Shown piece after piece: positions 7,035-16,581 of a stretch of 58,167 bases of DNA. The stretch's first letter is position 1. Every line of letters starts with the position of its first letter. Origin of the DNA: Gammaproteobacteria bacterium (GTDB lineage: Bacteria > Pseudomonadota > Gammaproteobacteria > Pseudomonadales > Litorivicinaceae). Both the position numbers and the translations under genes were made by a program. The stretch covers positions 1-58,167 of the forward strand of contig JAHEDY010000013.1 in assembly GCA_024640985.1 (NCBI GenBank), read 5' to 3'. The notes under the pieces are model-generated. The model was not told the DNA's origin, did no database searches, and saw only the letters and a list, made by a program, of their open reading frames with translations.

Positions 7035-9684
7035 CTGACAAAGCTCCACTTAAGGCGTTGAGCTCATGCTCAAGGCGTTCTTTGAGTCGATCAATGAAAT
7101 CGGTGTCATACAGATTGTCACCTTGACCGTCGGTGACGTAGAACACGTCCTCTACACGCTCACCTAAGGTTGCAATTTTTGCGGTTGATAGATCGAGTCC
7201 AAACTCCGCAAACACTCGCCCCACGGCGGTTAATAATCCAGCTCGGTCCGGCGCCACGAGTTCAATCAGCGTTCGGCGTCCTTCAAGATCAGGGCGAATC
7301 ATGACCTTGGCAGGTAGGTTGAAATACTTGTGCGCACGCGGTGTCCGACGCATGCCGGCTTGATTGATGTATTGTCCTAACGCCGCTTGTTCAAGGCCTC
7401 GCAGGAGTCTTTCCTGGTCATCGGCATCAGTCACCGGTTGACAGGTCGGTTCATGCTGCACGATAAAAATATCAATTGAACGACCGGCTTCACTCGTATG
7501 CAGCTTGGCATCCAGCACCGATAAACCCAAATCCGAAAAACAGGCAGTCAAATCAGCAAAGAGATGCACGCGGTTGGGCGTGGAGACCAAGACCTGTGTT
7601 GAGCCAACATCAGTCGCTGTCTGGTTGGCTGCAATGGCGATGATGGTTTCATCAGGTTTCGCATCGATCAATGTTTCCAGATGCCACGCGAGCTCATCGG
7701 AGGAGTGGCTGACAAAATATTCTTGGGACCATTGATCCCAGAATGCGGCTGCAGGTGAACGAATCGATGGCCGAACTAGCGCTAAGGCATCGGATTTGGT
7801 CTCTTCAATATAGGCACTGCGTCCTGGAAGTGAATCCAAGCCGAGAGTCAGAAAATCTGTGGTGCCATGATACAGCTGGCGGAGCAGGGTCGCACGCCAA
7901 CTGGTCCACAATTCTGGGTTGGTCGCGGTGATGTCGGCAACTGTCAGACACAATAAGTAATCCAGACGGCGCTGATCACCGACAATCTCAGCGAAAGCTT
8001 TGAGTTCATCAGGATCTGAAATGTCTTTTCGTTGTGCGGTCATTGACATTAATAAGTGATTATTGACCAACCAACTCACCAGACGCGCATCGTACTCTGA
8101 CAGGCGATGATGCTTGCAGAAGTTATACGCATCAATGGCTCCGAGTTCAGAATGATCGCCGCCACGACCTTTGGCAATGTCATGAAAGAGAGCCGCCAAG
8201 TACAACAATTCAATTTTCGGTAATCGTTGAGTCAGGCGAGTCACCACTGGGTAGTCCTGCTCGACGGCCCCTGTGTAAAAACGCGTGATGTTACGGATTA
8301 ACTGAAGCGTATGCGCATCGACCGTGTAGATGTGAAAGAGGTCATGTTGCATCAGTCCCATGATCGGACCGAATTCGGGGATATAGCGACTTAAAATTCC
8401 GTAATAGCGCATCCGCCTTAAGATTTCAGGAAGTTTCGAGGGGTAGCGCATCAACTCCATGAAGTAACTGATATTGACCAAATCATTTCGGAAAGCGTCA
8501 TCGATGAGGTGACGTGCTGTATACATTTGGCGGGTGGTCGATGCGCGAAGACCTTTCAATTCTGGATTCTGCGCCAGTAAAACAAAGGCTTCCAACAGTG
8601 CGGATGGGTGGCGTTCGAACCCGTTGGGATGCATGAGCTCCAAATGGTTATTTTTGATCTGCCACCGACTGTTAATTTGCGTTACCGTCGCGTCTGAGGG
8701 ATCTTTTAGGACCGTTTCTTCGAAATTTTGCAACAACATATCGTTGAATTCACCGATCCGAAGAGTCATCCGATAGACCTGCTTCATGAAGGCTTCGATC
8801 TGTTTTTTTGCGTCTGGATCGTGAAAACCCATCATCTTGGCGACGGCCGCCTGAAGATCAAATAACAAGCGGTTCTGTGCACGGCCTGCTGCGATATGCA
8901 GCGCGAAGCGTGTGCGTTTTAAGAATTGTTCAGCCTCATCGAGCAACCGAAATTCGTTTTGCGTTAAAAGGCCTTCGTCCACTAACGTAATGAGTCGAGT
9001 GGTGCGGAAATGTCTGCGAATGACCCAGATGATGGTGTGTAAATCGCGAAGACCACCAGGTGCATTTTTGATATCGGGTTCCAAACGATTGTCTGAGTCA
9101 TCATGTTTGGCAAAACGGTCTTCTTGCTCTTGGACCTTGGCATGGTAAAAGGTTTCGGTACTCCACCCTGAATCATCGAATGCAAGCGCCTCAAGCTGTT
9201 TCAGCATTTCGATTTTGGCGCTGATTGGCCGGCATTCGATCAAGCTGGTTGCAATCGTGATGTCATCGCGGGCCAATGCTTGGCAATCATCAAAGGAGCG
9301 GACGGCATGACCAATGTCGAGATTGAAGTCCCAGAGTCTGGTGGTGAACGCAGAGATTGCCTCCGCACAGGCATCAATCACAGACTGTTCACCCAGAATC
9401 AAAATGTCGATGTCGGAGTAGGGATGCAGTTCGCCACGTCCGTAGCCTCCGACTGCGAAGAGTCCAAGTGGTTGCTCATGGAGGTTAGCGTCGGTCCATA
9501 GTGCGCTCAACAGGCGATCCATGACCATTGCACGACCACCGAGTAGGTAATCGATGAAGATGCCGTTGCTGAATGCATCGGCCAGCAATTGATGCTGGGC
9601 CTTTAAATAGTCTCTGATTCCCGCAGGACTCAGATCTTTGGGTTCGCCAAGCTCGGTGGAGATTGGACCGGTAATGAGCGCCAT
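7021..9684 (-). CDS. glnD: Bifunctional uridylyltransferase/uridylyl-removing enzyme (PII modification)
   Basis: Senses glutamine and uridylylates or deuridylylates PII proteins to control nitrogen assimilation. At 887 residues it has the full family length. The order is nucleotidyltransferase domain (GGYGRGELHPYSDIDI near residue 80), HD hydrolase domain (ALFHDIAKGRGGDHSELG near 495) and two C-terminal ACT domains; the last begins near LIELVAPDRAGLLTAVG. The ATG at 9684 shares a base with the map stop; a TTG one codon earlier is less likely. The map-glnD-dap order is conserved in gammaproteobacteria. Confidence 0.96.
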   Translation of the reverse strand: MALITGPISTELGEPKDLSPAGIRDYLKAQHQLLADAFSNGIFIDYLLGGRAMVMDRLLSALWTDANLHEQPLGLFAVGGYGRGELHPYSDIDILILGEQSVIDACAEAISAFTTRLWDFNLDIGHAVRSFDDCQALARDDITIATSLIECRPISAKIEMLKQLEALAFDDSGWSTETFYHAKVQEQEDRFAKHDDSDNRLEPDIKNAPGGLRDLHTIIWVIRRHFRTTRLITLVDEGLLTQNEFRLLDEAEQFLKRTRFALHIAAGRAQNRLLFDLQAAVAKMMGFHDPDAKKQIEAFMKQVYRMTLRIGEFNDMLLQNFEETVLKDPSDATVTQINSRWQIKNNHLELMHPNGFERHPSALLEAFVLLAQNPELKGLRASTTRQMYTARHLIDDAFRNDLVNISYFMELMRYPSKLPEILRRMRYYGILSRYIPEFGPIMGLMQHDLFHIYTVDAHTLQLIRNITRFYTGAVEQDYPVVTRLTQRLPKIELLYLAALFHDIAKGRGGDHSELGAIDAYNFCKHHRLSEYDARLVSWLVNNHLLMSMTAQRKDISDPDELKAFAEIVGDQRRLDYLLCLTVADITATNPELWTSWRATLLRQLYHGTTDFLTLGLDSLPGRSAYIEETKSDALALVRPSIRSPAAAFWDQWSQEYFVSHSSDELAWHLETLIDAKPDETIIAIAANQTATDVGSTQVLVSTPNRVHLFADLTACFSDLGLSVLDAKLHTSEAGRSIDIFIVQHEPTCQPVTDADDQERLLRGLEQAALGQYINQAGMRRTPRAHKYFNLPAKVMIRPDLEGRRTLIELVAPDRAGLLTAVGRVFAEFGLDLSTAKIATLGERVEDVFYVTDGQGDNLYDTDFIDRLKERLEHELNALSGALSDAES

Positions 9685-10469
9685 CAACCAACCCTTGGAA
9701 AGGTTTCATCGCTATCGCGATAGGTCAGGATCTCGTAACCGGTGCCGGTCACGAGGATGGTGTGTTCCCACTGTGCCGACAATTTCCGGTCTTTCGTGAC
9801 GGCTGTCCAGCCGTCCGATAACACGCGGGTGTGTCGTTTACCCTGATTGATCATCGGCTCGATCGTGAAGGTCATCCCTTCTTTTAAGGCAACGCCTGTG
9901 CCTGGCCGGCCATAATGAAGAACCTGTGGGTCCTCGTGAAAGACTTTACCGATCCCGTGCCCGCAAAATTCTTCGACTACCGAATAATAATGATTTTCTG
10001 CATGCGTCTGAATCGCAAATCCGATATCACCCAGTCGAGCGCCGGGCTTGACCAGTTCAATGCCTTGATACATACATTCTTGCGTGATCTGAATTAATCG
10101 ATCTGCAAAGGGCTTCACCTCGCCAACTTTGAACATCTTACTGGTGTCGCCGTGGTATCCATTTTTGATCACAGTGACATCAATGTTGATGATATCGCCG
10201 CGTTTTAGCTGTTTTTCATCGTCTGGTATGCCGTGACAAACGACGTGATTGATACTGGTGCAAATCGATTTCGGGAAACCGCGGTAGTTTAAAGGAGCGG
10301 GAATTGCGTTCTGCACGTCGACAATGTAGTCATGGCAAAGGCGGTCTAACGCACCTGTTGTGACGCCTGGTTTGACGTGTTCTCCGATCATGATTAGACA
10401 TTCGGCGGCCAATTGACCAGCAATGCGCATGCCGTCGATATCTTCAGGGGTTTGAATGCTATGGGCCAC
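9684..10469 (-). CDS. map: Type I methionine aminopeptidase
   Basis: Removes the initiator methionine from nascent proteins. The 261-residue protein carries the five metal ligands of the pita-bread fold in order: two Asp in NIDVTVIKNGYHGDTSKMF, His in GHGIGKVFHEDP, Glu in FTIEPM and Glu in SAQWEHT. It is divergent from rpsB, with 177 bases between start codons, which is the arrangement in most gammaproteobacteria. The stop overlaps the glnD start by one base, so map is probably the first gene of the map-glnD-dapC-arsC-dapD-dapE unit. Confidence 0.97.
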   Translation of the reverse strand: MAHSIQTPEDIDGMRIAGQLAAECLIMIGEHVKPGVTTGALDRLCHDYIVDVQNAIPAPLNYRGFPKSICTSINHVVCHGIPDDEKQLKRGDIINIDVTVIKNGYHGDTSKMFKVGEVKPFADRLIQITQECMYQGIELVKPGARLGDIGFAIQTHAENHYYSVVEEFCGHGIGKVFHEDPQVLHYGRPGTGVALKEGMTFTIEPMINQGKRHTRVLSDGWTAVTKDRKLSAQWEHTILVTGTGYEILTYRDSDETFPRVG

Positions 10470-10505
10470 GGTGACTCCTTAAACGAAGCGCGTAGTATGC
10501 CAGAT

Positions 10506-10534
10506 GTGGCATTCCAGTAGAAAGTTGTTATAAT
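10506..10534 (+). promoter_or_regulatory. Promoter of rpsB-tsf
   Basis: The -10 is a perfect TATAAT at 10529-10534. Seventeen bases upstream, GTGGCA at 10506-10511 matches four of six positions of TTGACA. The stretch after the -10 is GC-rich (TCGCGCCGC), the discriminator type associated with stringent control of ribosomal protein promoters. Growth-rate and ppGpp regulation is inferred from that feature only. Confidence 0.7.
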
Positions 10535-10566
10535 TCGCGCCGCTTTAACTCGCGTTACCGTCATCA

Positions 10567-10633
10567 ACCTGTCATGGGGTGCCTTGTAAAAGGTCATGAC
10601 AGGGGCTGTATCGCATTTGATTTAACCCCTGAC
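10567..10633 (+). ncRNA. rpsB leader, t44-like structured 5' UTR
   Basis: The untranslated leader before rpsB folds into a strong hairpin. CCTGTCATG (10568-10576) pairs perfectly with CATGACAGG (10595-10603), enclosing an inner CCTT/AAGG helix. A second helix is possible between CAGGGG (10600-10605) and CCCCTG (10626-10631), partly exclusive with the first. GGGGT (10576-10580) could also pair with ACCCC (10625-10629), as in a pseudoknot. Position and shape fit the gammaproteobacterial t44/rpsB leader, where ribosomal protein S2 represses its own synthesis. Binding here is inferred, not shown. Confidence 0.65.
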
Positions 10634-10646
10634 AAGGAAATTACTC

Positions 10647-11615
10647 ATGGCAAACGTCAGCATGCGTGATCTGCTCAAGGCAGGCGCACACTTCGGACAC
10701 CAGACTCGTTACTGGAATCCAAAAATGGCACCGTTTATCTTCGGTGCGCGTAACAAGATTCATATCATCGACCTCGAACTCACCGTTCCTGCTTTAGATA
10801 AAGCGGTTTCGATTGTTCGTGGCATGGCTCAGAGCAAAAACAAAGTCTTGTTCGTTGGCACCAAGCGTGCTGCGAGCAAGATTGTGAAAGAGCAAGCTGA
10901 GCGCTCAGGTCAGCCATACGTCAACCATCGTTGGTTGGGTGGCATGTTGACTAACTGGAAAACGATTCGTCAGTCAATCAAGCGTTTGAGAGAACTCGAA
11001 GCGAAGATGGGCGACGGCACATTAGAAAAGATTTCAAAGAAAGAAGCCCTGGACCTCTCTCGCCAGCTCGAGAAATTGGAACGCTCGATCGGCGGTATCA
11101 AGGATATGGGCGGCCTTCCTGATGCGATCTTCGTGGTTGATGTCAACCACGAGAAAATCGCGATTCAAGAAGCCAATAAGCTAGGGATTCCTGTGATCGG
11201 TATCGTGGATACCAATTCAGATCCTGATGGTGTCGATATCGTGATCCCAGGCAACGACGATGCGATTCGTGCGATCGAATTGTACTCAGCGGCCATTGCA
11301 GATGCGTGTATTGAAGGTGCAGCTGAAAGTCTCGGTAAGAGCGATTACGTCGAAGTTGCTGTTGACGCAGAAGCTCCCGCGGCTGAAGCGGCTGAGAAAA
11401 AGGCTCCAGCGAAGAAGAAAGTGACAGCAAAGAAGGCTGCTCCGAAGAAAGAAGCTGCCGAAGACGTGGCTCCGGCCGAAGAGGCTGTTTCTGAAGCCCC
11501 TGTTGAAGCAGTCGCTGAAGAAGCACCTGTTGAAGCGGCTGCTGAAGAAGCACCTGCAGCTGAAGTCGCCGAAGCACCTGCTGAAGATGCGACTGAAGAA
11601 ACAAAAGACGCTTAA
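10647..11615 (+). CDS. rpsB: 30S ribosomal protein S2 with long acidic/lysine-rich C-terminal extension
   Basis: S2 sits on the back of the 30S head-body junction. The core (residues 1 to about 235) is standard: [20 protein letters not shown], the [13 protein letters not shown] block, and [19 protein letters not shown]. Residues from about 236 to 322 form an extra tail of Ala, Glu, Lys, Pro and Val. The tail has a basic patch ([19 protein letters not shown]) followed by repeats of the form [17 protein letters not shown]. Typical S2 is about 240-250 residues. AGGA lies 8 bases before the ATG. tsf follows after 22 bases, the usual rpsB-tsf operon. Confidence 0.97.
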   Translation: MANVSMRDLLKAGAHFGHQTRYWNPKMAPFIFGARNKIHIIDLELTVPALDKAVSIVRGMAQSKNKVLFVGTKRAASKIVKEQAERSGQPYVNHRWLGGMLTNWKTIRQSIKRLRELEAKMGDGTLEKISKKEALDLSRQLEKLERSIGGIKDMGGLPDAIFVVDVNHEKIAIQEANKLGIPVIGIVDTNSDPDGVDIVIPGNDDAIRAIELYSAAIADACIEGAAESLGKSDYVEVAVDAEAPAAEAAEKKAPAKKKVTAKKAAPKKEAAEDVAPAEEAVSEAPVEAVAEEAPVEAAAEEAPAAEVAEAPAEDATEETKDA

Positions 11616-11637
11616 TTTTTGATGTAAAGAGGACAGT

Positions 11638-12495
11638 ATGGCTGCTATTTCAGCTTCAATGGTTAAGGAACTGCGCGAGCGCACGGGCCTTGGCATGATG
11701 GAATGTAAAAAAGCACTGGTCGAAGCCGACGGTGATCTTGAACTGGCGATTGAAAACCTGCGCAAGTCATCTGGGATGAAGGCGGCGAAGAAAGCGGGTC
11801 GTGTTGCGGCAGATGGTGTGGTTGCTGTCGCCGTGAATGCTGGTCAAGGAACGCTGGTGGAAGTGAATTCAGAAACCGACTTCGTGGCTCGTGACGACAA
11901 CTTCCTAGCCTTTGCCGAAAAGATCGTCAGTCAGGCCGCTGCCACCGCATCGACTGACGTTGCCGAATTGATGGCTGGTGATCTTGAAGATGCGCGTTCT
12001 GCATTGGTTCAGAAGATTGGTGAAAACATCACAGTTCGCCGGATTGCCAAGATCGATGCACCTGTGGTTGGTGCTTACGTGCACTCCAATTCCAAGATTG
12101 GTGTATTGATTGGTTTGGATGGTGGTTCAGAAGAGCTTGCGAAAGACATCGCAATGCACGTTGCCGCTGTCAATCCAATGGTTGTGAATCCGGATGATGT
12201 GGATCCTGCCATCATTGAAAAGGAAAAAGAAATTTTCGCTGCTCAAGCGGAGAATTCTGGGAAGCCTGCTGAGATCATCGAGAAAATGATTGGTGGCCGG
12301 ATCCGTAAATACCTTGCAGAGATCAGCCTTGTTGAGCAACCATTCGTGAAGAATCCAGACCAGACTGTGGGTCAGTTAGCGAAAGCCGCTGGCGCAACAG
12401 TGACAGGTATGGTTCGCTTTGAAGTGGGCGAAGGCATCGAAAAAGAAGAAGTCGATTTTGCTGAAGAAGTCATGGCTCAGGCCCGAGGCAACTGA
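11638..12495 (+). CDS. tsf: Elongation factor Ts
   Basis: Nucleotide exchange factor for EF-Tu. The 285-residue protein starts with the UBA-like domain ([20 protein letters not shown]). It continues with the conserved core signature [11 protein letters not shown], which contacts EF-Tu, and ends in the usual C-terminal module ([13 protein letters not shown]). It lies between rpsB and a strong terminator at 12507-12535, so most rpsB-tsf transcripts should stop before pyrH. Confidence 0.97.
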   Translation: MAAISASMVKELRERTGLGMMECKKALVEADGDLELAIENLRKSSGMKAAKKAGRVAADGVVAVAVNAGQGTLVEVNSETDFVARDDNFLAFAEKIVSQAAATASTDVAELMAGDLEDARSALVQKIGENITVRRIAKIDAPVVGAYVHSNSKIGVLIGLDGGSEELAKDIAMHVAAVNPMVVNPDDVDPAIIEKEKEIFAAQAENSGKPAEIIEKMIGGRIRKYLAEISLVEQPFVKNPDQTVGQLAKAAGATVTGMVRFEVGEGIEKEEVDFAEEVMAQARGN

Positions 12496-12506
12496 TTCGG
12501 AATCGT

Positions 12507-12535
12507 AAAAAGGCCGCTCACGCGGCCTTTTTTTT
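12507..12535 (+). terminator. Rho-independent terminator after tsf
   Basis: GGCCGC (12512-12517), a TCAC loop and GCGGCC (12522-12527) form a perfect stem flanked by five A residues, followed by eight consecutive T residues. It separates the rpsB-tsf operon from pyrH. The pyrH ribosome binding site GGAGG begins immediately after the T run, so read-through would be needed to feed the downstream genes unless pyrH has its own promoter. Confidence 0.93.
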
Positions 12536-12544
12536 GGAGGAAAT

Positions 12545-13285
12545 ATGGCCAAAGGTGAACGTTCAGTGCGTTACAAACGAATTCTATTAAAACTATCCGG
12601 TGAAGCCCTTGCTGGAGGCGACGGATTTGGCATCAGTCCGCAGGTCTTAGATCGAATGGCTCTGGAAATTGGCCAGTTGGTTGGTATCGGTGTGCAAGTG
12701 GGTTTAGTGATCGGTGGCGGGAATTTATTTCGTGGCGCCGCATTGCACCAAGCCGGTCTCGATCGGGTCACGGGTGACCATATGGGGATGCTCGCGACCT
12801 TAATGAACGCGCTGGCCATGCGTGACGCACTTGAGCGTTCCTCGATTGCATCGCATGTCATGAGTGCAATCCCCATGAGCGGCATGGTTGAACACTACGA
12901 TCGCAGGCGCGCCATGCGATATCTTGATCAAAATGACGTGGTGATCTTTGCAGCAGGAACCGGAAATCCCTTTTTTACAACTGATTCAGCCGCATGCCTT
13001 CGCGCCATTGAAGTTGACTGTGACCTGGTGTTGAAAGCCACCAAAGTCGATGGAGTGTACGATTCTGACCCCGTGACGAATCCAAATGCGGTAAAATACG
13101 ATGTTTTAGATTACGAGACTGTGCTGGCAAAGCAGCTTGGCGTCATGGATTTAACAGCAATTTGTTTAGTTCGTGATCACGGCATGCCAGTTCGGGTCTT
13201 TAACATGAATAAACAGGGTGCCCTGGTCTCGATCGTTCGCGGTGAGAGCGAGGGGACGTTGATTGATGAAGGAACTGATGCGTGA
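12545..13285 (+). CDS. pyrH: UMP kinase
   Basis: Phosphorylates UMP to UDP; a hexameric amino-acid-kinase-fold enzyme in bacteria. The 246-residue protein shows [13 protein letters not shown] (phosphate-binding N-terminus), the glycine loop [26 protein letters not shown] and [19 protein letters not shown] is placed four bases before the ATG. The stop overlaps the frr GTG (GTGA). pyrH-frr-uppS-cdsA-dxr is the conserved order. Confidence 0.97.
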   Translation: MAKGERSVRYKRILLKLSGEALAGGDGFGISPQVLDRMALEIGQLVGIGVQVGLVIGGGNLFRGAALHQAGLDRVTGDHMGMLATLMNALAMRDALERSSIASHVMSAIPMSGMVEHYDRRRAMRYLDQNDVVIFAAGTGNPFFTTDSAACLRAIEVDCDLVLKATKVDGVYDSDPVTNPNAVKYDVLDYETVLAKQLGVMDLTAICLVRDHGMPVRVFNMNKQGALVSIVRGESEGTLIDEGTDA

Positions 13286-13839
13286 TTAACGACATTAAAG
13301 CTGATGCTAAATCTCGAATGGAAAAATCTCTCGAAGCCCTTGGTCATGCGTTTGCCAAGATTCGAACCGGTCGAGCTCATCCATCGATTCTAGACGCCGT
13401 TCGTGTCGATTATTATGGATCCGATGTTCCTGTCAGTCAGGTTGCCAATATTTCTGTTGAAGACGGGAGAACACTTGCCGTGACTCCTTGGGAAAAAAGC
13501 ATGGTTGGCGAGATTGAAAAGGCCATTATGAAGTCGGATTTGGGCTTGAATCCGGCGACTGCCGGTGAGGTTATTCGGGTTCCGATGCCGGCTTTGACGG
13601 AAGAAACGCGCAAGGGCTACACCAAGCAGGCGCGTGCCGAGGCAGAGCAATCAAAAGTCTCCGTGCGTAACATTCGTCGTGACGCACTGGCTGACGTGAA
13701 AGAGTTGCTGAAAGAGAAAGAAATTACTGAAGACGATGACCGTCGAGCAGGTGATGAGATCCAAAAACTGACCGATGACATGGTAAAACGCATCGATCAG
13801 TTACTTCAGGACAAAGAAGCCGACTTGATGGAAGTCTGA
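13282..13839 (+). CDS. frr: Ribosome recycling factor
   Basis: Splits post-termination ribosomes together with EF-G. It has 185 residues, as in E. coli. The first helix ([23 protein letters not shown]) matches the family. Other family stretches are the domain II segment [20 protein letters not shown] and the C-terminal helix with [13 protein letters not shown]. The start codon is GTG, overlapping the pyrH stop by 4 bases, which implies translational coupling. Confidence 0.97.
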   Translation: MINDIKADAKSRMEKSLEALGHAFAKIRTGRAHPSILDAVRVDYYGSDVPVSQVANISVEDGRTLAVTPWEKSMVGEIEKAIMKSDLGLNPATAGEVIRVPMPALTEETRKGYTKQARAEAEQSKVSVRNIRRDALADVKELLKEKEITEDDDRRAGDEIQKLTDDMVKRIDQLLQDKEADLMEV

Positions 13840-13844
13840 GGTTC

Positions 13845-14573
13845 ATGACGGAACCTCGCATCCCCGGGCATATTGCCATCATCATGGATGGTAATAACCG
13901 ATGGGCCAAACAGCATGGCAAACGCAAACTGTCAGGCCACGCAGCAGGGGCTGATGCATTACGGCGTACCATTCGAAAGTGCATCGAGCGTGGCGTGCAG
14001 ACGTTGTCGGTGTTCGCGTTCTCGAGTGAGAACTGGAGCCGACCCAAGCTTGAAGTCGATGGTCTGATGCGTTTATTCGAAAAATCGTTGAATGATGAGA
14101 TTCCAGAACTGATTGAGAATCAGATTGCCATTGAAGTCATTGGTGATCGCTCGAGATTTTCAGCGTCACTGGTAAAGGCGATGGTGCGAGCCGAAGAGGC
14201 AACAGCTGGCGGAATGCGTTTGAAATTAAACATTCTTGCCAACTACGGCGGACGCTGGGACATTGCCGAGACCGCTAAACGTTTGGCACATCAGGTGCAA
14301 CAAGGAGTGCTGACGCCAGACGCCATTGATGAGCGGGTGTTTGAACAGCATCAGAATTTGTTCGGACAAGCGAGTGTGGATTTGATGATTCGCACCGGTG
14401 GAGAGCACCGGATTTCCAATTTCTTACTCTGGCAATCTGCCTATGCCGAGCTCGTTTTTAGTGATGTCTTATGGCCGGATTTTGATGGCGAGGCCCTCGA
14501 TGCTTGCTTGTTGGAATACGCCAATCGTGAGCGTCGCTTTGGGCGAACCTCAGAACAGGTGAAAGGTCACTGA
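13845..14573 (+). CDS. uppS: Isoprenyl transferase (undecaprenyl diphosphate synthase)
   Basis: Condenses isopentenyl units onto farnesyl diphosphate to make the C55 carrier for peptidoglycan and O-antigen. The 242-residue cis-prenyltransferase has the catalytic-Asp loop HIAIIMDGNNRWAKQHG near residue 10, the FAFSSENWSRP stretch and the C-terminal RTGGEHRISNFLLWQSAYAE signature. It starts 5 bases after frr and shares a base with the cdsA ATG. Its product carrier links to popT (36841) later in the same gene run. Confidence 0.97.
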   Translation: MTEPRIPGHIAIIMDGNNRWAKQHGKRKLSGHAAGADALRRTIRKCIERGVQTLSVFAFSSENWSRPKLEVDGLMRLFEKSLNDEIPELIENQIAIEVIGDRSRFSASLVKAMVRAEEATAGGMRLKLNILANYGGRWDIAETAKRLAHQVQQGVLTPDAIDERVFEQHQNLFGQASVDLMIRTGGEHRISNFLLWQSAYAELVFSDVLWPDFDGEALDACLLEYANRERRFGRTSEQVKGH

Positions 14574-15406
14574 TGCTGAAAGCACGCGTATTAACAGCTT
14601 TAGTGCTTTTGCCAGTGGCACTGCTGATTCTTTTTGTGCTTCCGGAAGATGCTTTTGCCATGAGTGTGGGTCTCATTGTTTTGGTTGGGGCTTGGGAGTG
14701 GATTCGGTTGTCGGGTCTCGTGAATCGAGTGCTGACTTGGATGCTATTGGCGTTATTTGCCGGAATTCTGGTTTGGTCTTATCTACTGCCGCCCGTTTAT
14801 GTGCCGATGCTCTTGGGTATTGGGTGCATTTTTTGGATCGGTGCAGCCGCGATGGTCATGATGTATCCGAAGAGTAAAGAGCAGGTCGGCGGACAGCAGA
14901 TGAAGCTCGGTTTTGGATTGCTGGTTCTGATTCCGGCCTATGTGGCGCTCCTGTACCTTCGACGGCATGACGCACATTTATTGTTGATTGCATTATTGGT
15001 CACCATTATTTGGGCAGCTGATGTGGGGGCATATTTTGTGGGTCGTCAATTCGGTACCACCAAGTTGGCACCGAATGTCAGTCCAGGGAAAAGTTGGGCT
15101 GGTGTGTTTGGCGGGATGGTGGTCGCGCTCGGGGTTGGTATGGTTGGCGCATCCATCGGTGAGCCTTCCGATCATTTGTTTTCCCCCGTGGCCTGGTCGG
15201 TATTGATTGGCATTGTTGCCATGACCGTGCTGTTTTCCGTTCTCGGTGATTTATTCGAGAGCTTAATCAAGCGTGAACAAGGCGTGAAGGACTCGAGTTC
15301 GTTACTTCCAGGCCATGGTGGAGTCATGGATCGCATTGATTCTTTGACCGCCGCAACGCCGATTTTTGCGCTGTCGGTCTATTTGACTGGATGGCCTTGG
15401 GTATGA
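14573..15406 (+). CDS. cdsA: Phosphatidate cytidylyltransferase
   Basis: Makes CDP-diacylglycerol, the branch point of phospholipid synthesis, in the inner membrane. The 277-residue protein is strongly hydrophobic with about eight membrane segments, beginning at ALVLLPVALLILFVLP. It ends with the CDP-alcohol-forming signature DSSSLLPGHGGVMDRIDSL. The ATG overlaps the uppS stop (TGATG). Confidence 0.95.
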   Translation: MLKARVLTALVLLPVALLILFVLPEDAFAMSVGLIVLVGAWEWIRLSGLVNRVLTWMLLALFAGILVWSYLLPPVYVPMLLGIGCIFWIGAAAMVMMYPKSKEQVGGQQMKLGFGLLVLIPAYVALLYLRRHDAHLLLIALLVTIIWAADVGAYFVGRQFGTTKLAPNVSPGKSWAGVFGGMVVALGVGMVGASIGEPSDHLFSPVAWSVLIGIVAMTVLFSVLGDLFESLIKREQGVKDSSSLLPGHGGVMDRIDSLTAATPIFALSVYLTGWPWV

Positions 15407-16581
15407 CCGAAGGAGTCGCGCTTTTTGGTGCCACAGGTTCGATTGGTGAGTCGACCCTGTCGGTGATTGCAGCGCATCCAGAGCGATTTCATCTGGAGGT
15501 CGTCAGTGCGCATCGATCAATCAATAAGTTAATTGGAATCATCGAGCGATTTGAACCGAAGCATGTCATTTTGACCGATCAGTCGAAAGCTGATGAGTTC
15601 ATGGAAAAGCTGCCAAAACACTTCAATGGATCCTTGGCTTTCGGTGAGCACTCATTGACTGAAGCAGCAAGTGCAACCGATGTGGATGTGGTGATGGCAG
15701 CGATCGTGGGAGGTGCTGGGCTCGTATCGACCTATGCTGCGGTCAGCAAAGGGAAGCGTGTTTGTCTCGCCAATAAAGAAGCTCTGGTGATGGGCGGTGA
15801 CTTGATGATGACCGAGGCCCAGAAACAAGGGGCGCTTCTGTTACCCATCGATTCTGAACATAACGCAATGTTTCAATGTTTGCCGGAATCCTATGTCGTG
15901 GGGCAGCCGATTGCGGGATTAAAACAACTGGTTTTGACCTGTTCTGGGGGACCCTTTCGAGAATGGACGCCAGAGGCGATGAGGCAAGCAACGCCCGAGC
16001 AAGCGGTGGCACATCCGAATTGGTCCATGGGCCAGAAGATTTCCGTGGATTCTGCCACGCTGATGAATAAGGGTCTTGAGCTCATTGAGGCGACCTATTT
16101 ATTTGGGGTCTCTGAGCAATCGATTGAGGTGGTGATCCATCCGGAGTCAACGGTTCACTCGCTGGTTGAATTTGTTGATGGATCGATGCTCGCACAGCTT
16201 GGAAGTCCTGATATGCGGATTCCGATCGCGCATGCACTCGGTTTTCCCGAGCGTCTTGACCTGAATGTTGAGCGGCTGTCGTTGACCAAATTAGCTAATC
16301 TGCATTTTGAAGCAGTCAACCACGAGGCATTTCCCGCATTGGCCTTGGCTCGACAAGCCAGTGCAGACGGTGGTGATCGGCCGATTATCTTGAACGCAGC
16401 CAATGAAATTGCTGTTCAAGCGTTTTTGAAAGAGAGAATTGGTTTTACTGAAATTACTGAACTTGTGTCCGATTGCTTGAATCAGATCGATCGACAGCCT
16501 ATATCCTCTATTGATGATGTGCTCTCAGTTGATACGATGAGCCGTCATATTGCTGATCAGTGGATTTTGGAGCGCGCATGA
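15403..16581 (+). CDS. dxr: 1-deoxy-D-xylulose 5-phosphate reductoisomerase
   Basis: First committed step of the MEP isoprenoid pathway (also called IspC). The NADPH-binding start is ALFGATGSIGESTLSVI. LANKEALVMGGDL and PIDSEHNAMFQ hold the metal and substrate contacts, and the C-terminal domain has NAANEIAVQAFL. The ATG at 15403 overlaps the cdsA stop as ATGA, which is why I prefer it; an ATG at 15391 in frame would add four residues. Length is 392 residues. ispD and ispF of the same pathway lie at 33.9-35.2 kb. Confidence 0.95.
   Translation: MTEGVALFGATGSIGESTLSVIAAHPERFHLEVVSAHRSINKLIGIIERFEPKHVILTDQSKADEFMEKLPKHFNGSLAFGEHSLTEAASATDVDVVMAAIVGGAGLVSTYAAVSKGKRVCLANKEALVMGGDLMMTEAQKQGALLLPIDSEHNAMFQCLPESYVVGQPIAGLKQLVLTCSGGPFREWTPEAMRQATPEQAVAHPNWSMGQKISVDSATLMNKGLELIEATYLFGVSEQSIEVVIHPESTVHSLVEFVDGSMLAQLGSPDMRIPIAHALGFPERLDLNVERLSLTKLANLHFEAVNHEAFPALALARQASADGGDRPIILNAANEIAVQAFLKERIGFTEITELVSDCLNQIDRQPISSIDDVLSVDTMSRHIADQWILERA

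Noticed and set aside
11143-11765. Minus-strand open frames opposite the rpsB tail
   Set aside because: They mirror the Ala/Glu/Lys-rich repeat of the S2 extension and have no family resemblance.
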